Shown: positions 5,264 through 10,124 of the stretch, one piece after another | Numbering within the stretch: position 1 is the stretch's first letter | Layout: each line of letters opens with the position of its first letter | Assembly (NCBI GenBank): GCA_903959715.1 | Contig: CAJBXX010000032.1 | Location: 1 to 10,124, forward strand | Length of the DNA: 10,124 bases | Source: an uncultured Alphaproteobacteria bacterium | GTDB taxonomy: Bacteria > Pseudomonadota > Alphaproteobacteria > Rickettsiales > UBA1997 | Direction: 5' to 3' | The notes under the pieces: generated by a model | Database searches by the model: none | What the model was told of the DNA's origin: nothing | The model's input: the letters and a program-made list of their open reading frames with translations, nothing else | Program-made: the position numbers and the translations under genes

Positions 5264-6614
5264 TTTTTTTAGAAGATTTAGATTTACGGAATTTTACGGC
5301 ACCCTTGGAAATGTTGGTTTGAGAGGTTCTCGAAACCGCCAAATCATCGTTTTCAACATTTTTAGTGATAACGCTTCCGGCACCAATAATCGCTCCATTT
5401 TTAATTTCAACCGGTGCTACTAAAGCACTATTTGAGCCGATAAAAACATTGTCGCCAATTTTAGTTTTAAATTTATTAAAGCCGTCATAATTGCAAGTAA
5501 TAGTGCCGGCGCCGATGTTGGTATTTTCGCCGATTTCGCTATCGCCGATATAACTCAAATGATTAATTTTAGAATTTTTGGCAATTTGTGATTTTTTTAT
5601 TTCAACAAAATTGCCAATGTGAACATTTTCGTGAATTTCGCTTTGAGGGCGAATCCTTGCGAATGGACCAATTACGGCATTTTTTTGAATGTGAGCACCT
5701 TCGATATGACAAAAAGATTTGATTTCAACATTGCTGGCGATTTTAACGGCGGAACCAAAAACAACATGTGGATGAATTATCGTGTCTTGAGCAATTTCGG
5801 TATCAAAATTAAAGTGAACGGTTTTTGGCGAGACAAGAGTAACACCGTTTTCCATCATTTTTTGGCGAATTTGTTTTTGTTTTATTTTTTCAATATTGGC
5901 GAGTTCGACGCGAGAATTTACTCCCAAAACTTCGGCGATATTTGTTTTGATAAAAGTGCATTTCAAGCCCTGATTATCAGCAATCGCAACAATGTCGGTT
6001 AGATAAAATTCTTGTGCAGAATTGTTGTTTTTAATTTGCGACAAAAGATGGGGCAGGGCATCGCCATCAACCGCAACTACGCCGGAATTACAAAGAGCAA
6101 TTTTCTTTTCAATTTCGTTGGCGTCTTTAAATTCAACAATTTTTTCGAGATGTCCAGAATTGTTGATAACTAAGCGTCCATAAGCATTTTCTTTTTCATC
6201 ATCAAAACTCAAAAGGCACAAAGAAAAATCATCGATTTTTTGCAACATTTTTTCAAGAGTTTTGTGAGAAATGAGCGGAGTGTCGCCGTAAAGAATTAAA
6301 ACTTTTTTGTGTAATTTTTTGTTATCATTAAAAGTTGACATAGTGCATGAAACCGCGTGTCCAGTGCCTTTGCGTTCATTTTGAATAATAAAATCAATTT
6401 GTTGATTTTTATGTTCGTTTTTAATTTTGTCATAAAAAATTTCCATTTCGGGCGAAACTACAAGAGTGATATTTTTTGGATTTAACTTTTTAGCTTCATC
6501 GATAACCATATTAACCATTTCGCGCCCAGCAACGCGGTGCATAACCTTAGGAAGCTCTGACTTCATGCGAGTGCCCTTGCCAGCAGATAAAATAATAATT
6601 GAAATATTGTCCAT
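5256..6614 (-). CDS. glmU: bifunctional N-acetylglucosamine-1-phosphate uridyltransferase / glucosamine-1-phosphate acetyltransferase
   Basis: This is a full-length, 452-residue GlmU. It acetylates glucosamine-1-phosphate and couples the product to UTP, giving UDP-GlcNAc for peptidoglycan and lipid A in the cytoplasm. The N-terminal pyrophosphorylase domain (about 1-233) has the nucleotide motif LSAGKGTRMKSELPKV (9-24), the UDP-GlcNAc site around KGTGHAV (82-88), the Mg-binding Asp111 in YGDTP and Asn233 in GVNSR. The C-terminal left-handed beta-helix (about 262-425) is built of hexapeptide repeats and keeps GNFVEIKKS, catalytic His352 in NHLSYIGD, GAGTITCNYDG (368-378) and IGAGSVITKNV. A Lys/Ser-rich tail closes it. 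It is the first gene of the five-gene minus-strand operon and divergent from the 6773 gene across 158 bp. No Shine-Dalgarno and no convincing -35/-10 pair was found upstream. Nothing looks damaged. Confidence 0.97.
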   Translation of the reverse strand: MDNISIIILSAGKGTRMKSELPKVMHRVAGREMVNMVIDEAKKLNPKNITLVVSPEMEIFYDKIKNEHKNQQIDFIIQNERKGTGHAVSCTMSTFNDNKKLHKKVLILYGDTPLISHKTLEKMLQKIDDFSLCLLSFDDEKENAYGRLVINNSGHLEKIVEFKDANEIEKKIALCNSGVVAVDGDALPHLLSQIKNNNSAQEFYLTDIVAIADNQGLKCTFIKTNIAEVLGVNSRVELANIEKIKQKQIRQKMMENGVTLVSPKTVHFNFDTEIAQDTIIHPHVVFGSAVKIASNVEIKSFCHIEGAHIQKNAVIGPFARIRPQSEIHENVHIGNFVEIKKSQIAKNSKINHLSYIGDSEIGENTNIGAGTITCNYDGFNKFKTKIGDNVFIGSNSALVAPVEIKNGAIIGAGSVITKNVENDDLAVSRTSQTNISKGAVKFRKSKSSKKND

Positions 6615-6740
6615 TTGTTTTATTTTCTTTTAAATATATTTAATTTGCTAATTAAAGTTTAGAATTGATTTTTTTAAATTTTTTATCAAAATTTACTTAA
6701 ATTTAAGCATAAAACCATCAAGATGTTTTGTTGATTGAGA

Positions 6741-6749
6741 TGCTATTTT
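6741..6749 (+). promoter_or_regulatory. possible extended -10 element for the 6773 gene
   Basis: TGCTATTTT fits an extended -10 (TGnTATAAT, with two mismatches) 23 bases before the ATG at 6773. No good -35 is seen at the right distance (AGATGT at 6721-6726), which extended -10 promoters can tolerate. In sequence this AT-rich such matches also arise by chance, so this is a weak call. Confidence 0.25.
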
Positions 6750-6772
6750 AAACAAATTTATTTTCAAGAATT

Positions 6773-8590
6773 ATGAAGAATTATTTTAACATTTTTTCCT
6801 ATTATTTAATAGCTCCGCTTATCTCTTTTTTAATCGTATTTTTTTACCTTGATTTAAATATTTTTAAATATGGAGAATCAATTTTGTTTACCTCGGGAGA
6901 CGGCGTTATGGTATTGTCTATAGTAAAATTAATAACCAAAGAAGGTCTTACTTATTGTTCAAAATATCTTGGTTATCCGCAAATTGACACTAATTGTTTT
7001 GCCGATTATACATTAAATAACAGCATTATCCAATTTTGGATAATAAAATTTTTGTCTTTTTTTTCAAAAAGTCCTTTTATCGCTTCTTATTATTATGGTT
7101 TTGTTGTAATTTTTTTAATAGCATTTTCTGCTAATTTTTGTTTTAGAAAAATTGGAATATCAAAATTTAATTCTACTCTTTTGGCGGTTTTGTTTTCGAT
7201 TACTAATAATAAAATTTTTTATTTTAACACTCTTTCTGTTGGAAATTATTTTATTATTCCATTTGCTATGTTGATGAGTTTTTGGGTTATCGACGGTAAA
7301 TTAGTTTTTATTAAAATAAATGAAAATGGCCAAGCAAAAATCTCGCCAAACAAATATTTTTATTATTCCGCAATAATAAGTTTTTTTGCTTCAATATCAA
7401 GTGCTTATTACGGCTATGGATGTATAATTATGTTGATGTTGTCGGGGTTTATTTTTTTCATTCGCAATCCAAAATCTTATCAATTTTTATTTTCAATAAT
7501 AATTTCTTTCCTTATTTTTGTTTTGATTGCTGTTCTAATAAATTCTTCAACATTGATTTTTTGGATTCAAAATGGCTTTAATGATTCAGCTTCCAGATAT
7601 GCCTCCGAGAGCTTATTTCATGAGATGGCAATTGCTCCATTAATGCTTCCAATCGAAGATCACATTATTAAACCCTTTGGTAAATTTGCAACTCAATTTA
7701 AGGGGGCTTTTGCCTCAATTACCATTGGTGAAAAAGGCTTTCATCAACTTGGATTATTTGCTTCCATAGGTTTTTGTTCATTGCTTATTTTTGCTTTATC
7801 TGCGTTGTTTTTAATTCATCAAAAGGATTTAAGATATAAATTTTGCGGTTTAGAATTTACCAAAGAAAGATATTATGTTTTAAATGTTTTGGCGGGTCTT
7901 AATTTGTTATTAATTGTGTTTTTTTGTTCCGGGGGCTTCTATTTGTTTGTGCATTTTTATTTTTCACAAATTCGCGCCACCGCAAGGCTAAATGTCATTT
8001 TCATTTTCTTAGCTTTAACTTTTTTTGGTATTATTTTTGATCAAGTAATTGCTCAGAAAAAAATATTTAAAAAAACTATTTTTATAAAGATTTTTATAAT
8101 AATAATCTGTTCTTTAGCCTTAATTGATGGTGTTGGCGGGCCCACAAAAATTTCAAAAAATTTTGCTAATTACAAAAAAAATTACGAAATTCATAAAACT
8201 TTTGTTGAAAATATAGAAGAGTCTTTACCATTGGAATCTAAAATTTTTATGATGCCAGTCAAGGGTTTTCCTGAAGTAAAATACGATAATTATCAATCCG
8301 TAATTGGTTATATTTTTAGTAAAGAATTAAAATTTTCTTATCCTGCTCCAAAAAATCGTAAATCACATTTATGGCAAAAAGAAGTGGCGGATTTACAATT
8401 TCAAGATTTTGTAAAAAAAATTAAGGAAGAAGGTTTTGTCGGAATCTGGATTCAAAGAGATATTTTTGATAAAATCGAAACTAAAATAAAAACTAAAATA
8501 AAATTAGTGGATTTTGAAAATAATGTTAAAAAAATCTCGAAAAATTCAATTGAATCGAGTGATGAAATTTTTGTATTTTACGAAATATAA
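6773..8590 (+). CDS. large polytopic membrane protein, GT-C glycosyltransferase-like, substrate unknown
   Basis: This is a 605-residue protein with about 10-11 predicted membrane segments (about 10-28, 103-121, 134-151, 155-173, 196-231 as two, 237-258, 326-348, 366-395, 403-424, 434-452) and a soluble C-terminal domain of about 150 residues. Architecture and scattered motifs resemble GT-C-fold membrane glycosyltransferases: an acidic site in the first outer loop (SGDGV at 41-45), CSKYLGYPQ (62-70), a late QIRATARLN (399-407) before a TM, and a terminal domain with MMPVKGFPE (493-501) and GFVGIWIQRD (554-563). I recall similar patterns in uncharacterised membrane proteins with a variable 'FPE...Y...GY' C-terminal domain; I cannot name the family. 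Such enzymes usually take a lipid-linked sugar donor, but donor and acceptor are unknown here. It stands alone: divergent from glmU, convergent with ilvC, and very T-rich, partly because of its hydrophobic codons. Transfer is possible but not shown. Confidence 0.85.
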   Translation: MKNYFNIFSYYLIAPLISFLIVFFYLDLNIFKYGESILFTSGDGVMVLSIVKLITKEGLTYCSKYLGYPQIDTNCFADYTLNNSIIQFWIIKFLSFFSKSPFIASYYYGFVVIFLIAFSANFCFRKIGISKFNSTLLAVLFSITNNKIFYFNTLSVGNYFIIPFAMLMSFWVIDGKLVFIKINENGQAKISPNKYFYYSAIISFFASISSAYYGYGCIIMLMLSGFIFFIRNPKSYQFLFSIIISFLIFVLIAVLINSSTLIFWIQNGFNDSASRYASESLFHEMAIAPLMLPIEDHIIKPFGKFATQFKGAFASITIGEKGFHQLGLFASIGFCSLLIFALSALFLIHQKDLRYKFCGLEFTKERYYVLNVLAGLNLLLIVFFCSGGFYLFVHFYFSQIRATARLNVIFIFLALTFFGIIFDQVIAQKKIFKKTIFIKIFIIIICSLALIDGVGGPTKISKNFANYKKNYEIHKTFVENIEESLPLESKIFMMPVKGFPEVKYDNYQSVIGYIFSKELKFSYPAPKNRKSHLWQKEVADLQFQDFVKKIKEEGFVGIWIQRDIFDKIETKIKTKIKLVDFENNVKKISKNSIESSDEIFVFYEI

Positions 8591-8601
8591 AACTAATCAA
8601 T

Positions 8602-8643
8602 AAAAAACCTCGCATTATTTTTGAAAAAATGCGAGGTTTTTTT
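8602..8643. terminator. strong bidirectional intrinsic terminator between the 6773 gene and ilvC
   Basis: A perfect 15-bp inverted repeat (AAAAAACCTCGCATT at 8602-8616, AATGCGAGGTTTTTT at 8628-8642) with an 11-base loop. The GC core is CCTCGC/GCGAGG. Seven T's follow on the plus strand (8637-8643) and six on the minus strand (complement of 8602-8607). It lies 11 bp after the membrane-protein stop and 18 bp from the ilvC stop, so it can end both converging transcripts. Confidence 0.92.
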
Positions 8644-8661
8644 AATGCAGTTTTTATGAAA

Positions 8662-9798
<1,137 letters not shown>

Positions 9799-9919
9799 TT
9801 AGATTTTAAGATGGGCTCTTAAAACATTTGCATTTTATTTCTTGAGGCAATAAATTTGTGATATTAAAATCAAAATAATTTTTTGAGATTTGTTTCTTTG
9901 AGCTTTGTTTTTATTGGTC

Positions 9920-9948
9920 TTGACTATTGTCTAAATTGGTGCCATAGG
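9920..9948 (+). promoter_or_regulatory. probable promoter for tuf
   Basis: TTGACT (9920-9925, five of six matches to the -35 consensus) is followed after 17 bases by CATAGG (9943-9948), a poor -10. TG at 9940-9941 adds an extended -10. It sits 41 bases before the tuf ATG. Because the upstream gene is divergent, tuf must have its own promoter hereabouts; the exact -10 is uncertain. Confidence 0.45.
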
Positions 9949-9989
9949 CTTTAAAGAATTGTATTTATTAATTTTTAAAATAAAATTTT

Positions 9990-10124
9990 ATGTCCAAACA
10001 AACCTTTCAGCGCAACAAACCGCATGTTAACATCGGAACCATCGGTCACGTAGATCATGGTAAAACAACTTTAACTGCTGCAATTACAAATTATCTTTCC
10101 AAAAAAGGTTTAGCAGAAAAAAAA
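9990..10124 (+). CDS. tuf: elongation factor Tu, N-terminal 45 residues (runs off the window)
   Basis: The first 45 codons are open to the window edge and give the unmistakable EF-Tu start: [20 protein letters not shown] (residues 8-27), with the P-loop GHVDHGKT (19-26) of the GTPase domain, then LTAAIT. EF-Tu with GTP brings aminoacyl-tRNA to the ribosomal A site. The ATG at 9990 is the only sensible start; the leader before it is pure A/T with no Shine-Dalgarno, unusual for so highly expressed a gene. Upstream lies ilvC on the other strand, not fusA, so this tuf is not in the classic rpsL-rpsG-fusA-tuf arrangement. The rest of the gene lies beyond the window. Confidence 0.97.
   Translation, partial: MSKQTFQRNKPHVNIGTIGHVDHGKTTLTAAITNYLSKKGLAEKK

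Noticed and set aside
5619..6002. 127-codon plus-strand frame inside glmU
   Set aside because: It is fully antisense to the conserved GlmU coding sequence and its translation shows no coherent domain; a shadow frame.

Overview
The window comes from an AT-rich bacterial chromosome (GC about 30% by eye) with short intergenic gaps and almost no Shine-Dalgarno sequences. The class I ketol-acid reductoisomerase, the SH3_4-type exported protein next to glmU and the gamma-glutamyltransferase all look alphaproteobacterial. An AT-rich or reduced lineage (Rickettsiales/Holosporales/Pelagibacterales-like) fits. A complete ilvC argues against a fully host-dependent Rickettsia-type genome. The taxonomic call is an inference from family resemblance, not a database match.

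Layout. At 29-671 (+) lies a VapBC-type toxin-antitoxin pair: an AbrB-fold antitoxin and a PIN-domain ribonuclease toxin. At 764-1327 (+) is a small membrane protein of unknown function whose architecture recalls membrane proteins common in accessory regions. At 1263-1430 (-) is a doubtful 55-codon Asn/Lys/Pro-rich reading frame. From 6614 down to 1570 (-) runs a tightly packed five-gene operon, glmU - SH3 protein - ggt - Cys-rich exported protein - rlmJ. Its junctions are an 8-bp overlap, 19 bp, 16 bp and a 1-bp TAATG overlap, and a hairpin overlaps its final stop codon. At 6773-8590 (+) is a single 605-residue polytopic membrane protein resembling the GT-C glycosyltransferase superfamily. 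It converges on ilvC (8662-9681, -), and one strong terminator hairpin between them serves both strands. A 308-bp divergent region carries a good ilvC promoter and a probable tuf promoter. The window ends in the first 45 codons of tuf (EF-Tu).

How the genes fit together. GlmU makes UDP-GlcNAc for peptidoglycan and lipid A. The next three operon genes encode exported proteins, one of which acts on gamma-glutamyl compounds such as glutathione. The operon therefore looks mainly envelope- and periplasm-oriented, with an rRNA methyltransferase at its end. IlvC (branched-chain amino acid synthesis) and EF-Tu (translation) are housekeeping genes. The vapBC pair and the 764-1327 gene form the accessory-looking part.

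I do not see a clearly new multi-gene system. The best points for a second look are a textbook EF-hand loop at the N-terminus of the gamma-glutamyltransferase, changed SAM and catalytic motif residues in RlmJ, the conserved-looking Cys-rich exported protein, the 764-1327 membrane protein beside the TA pair, and the GT-C-like orphan membrane protein.
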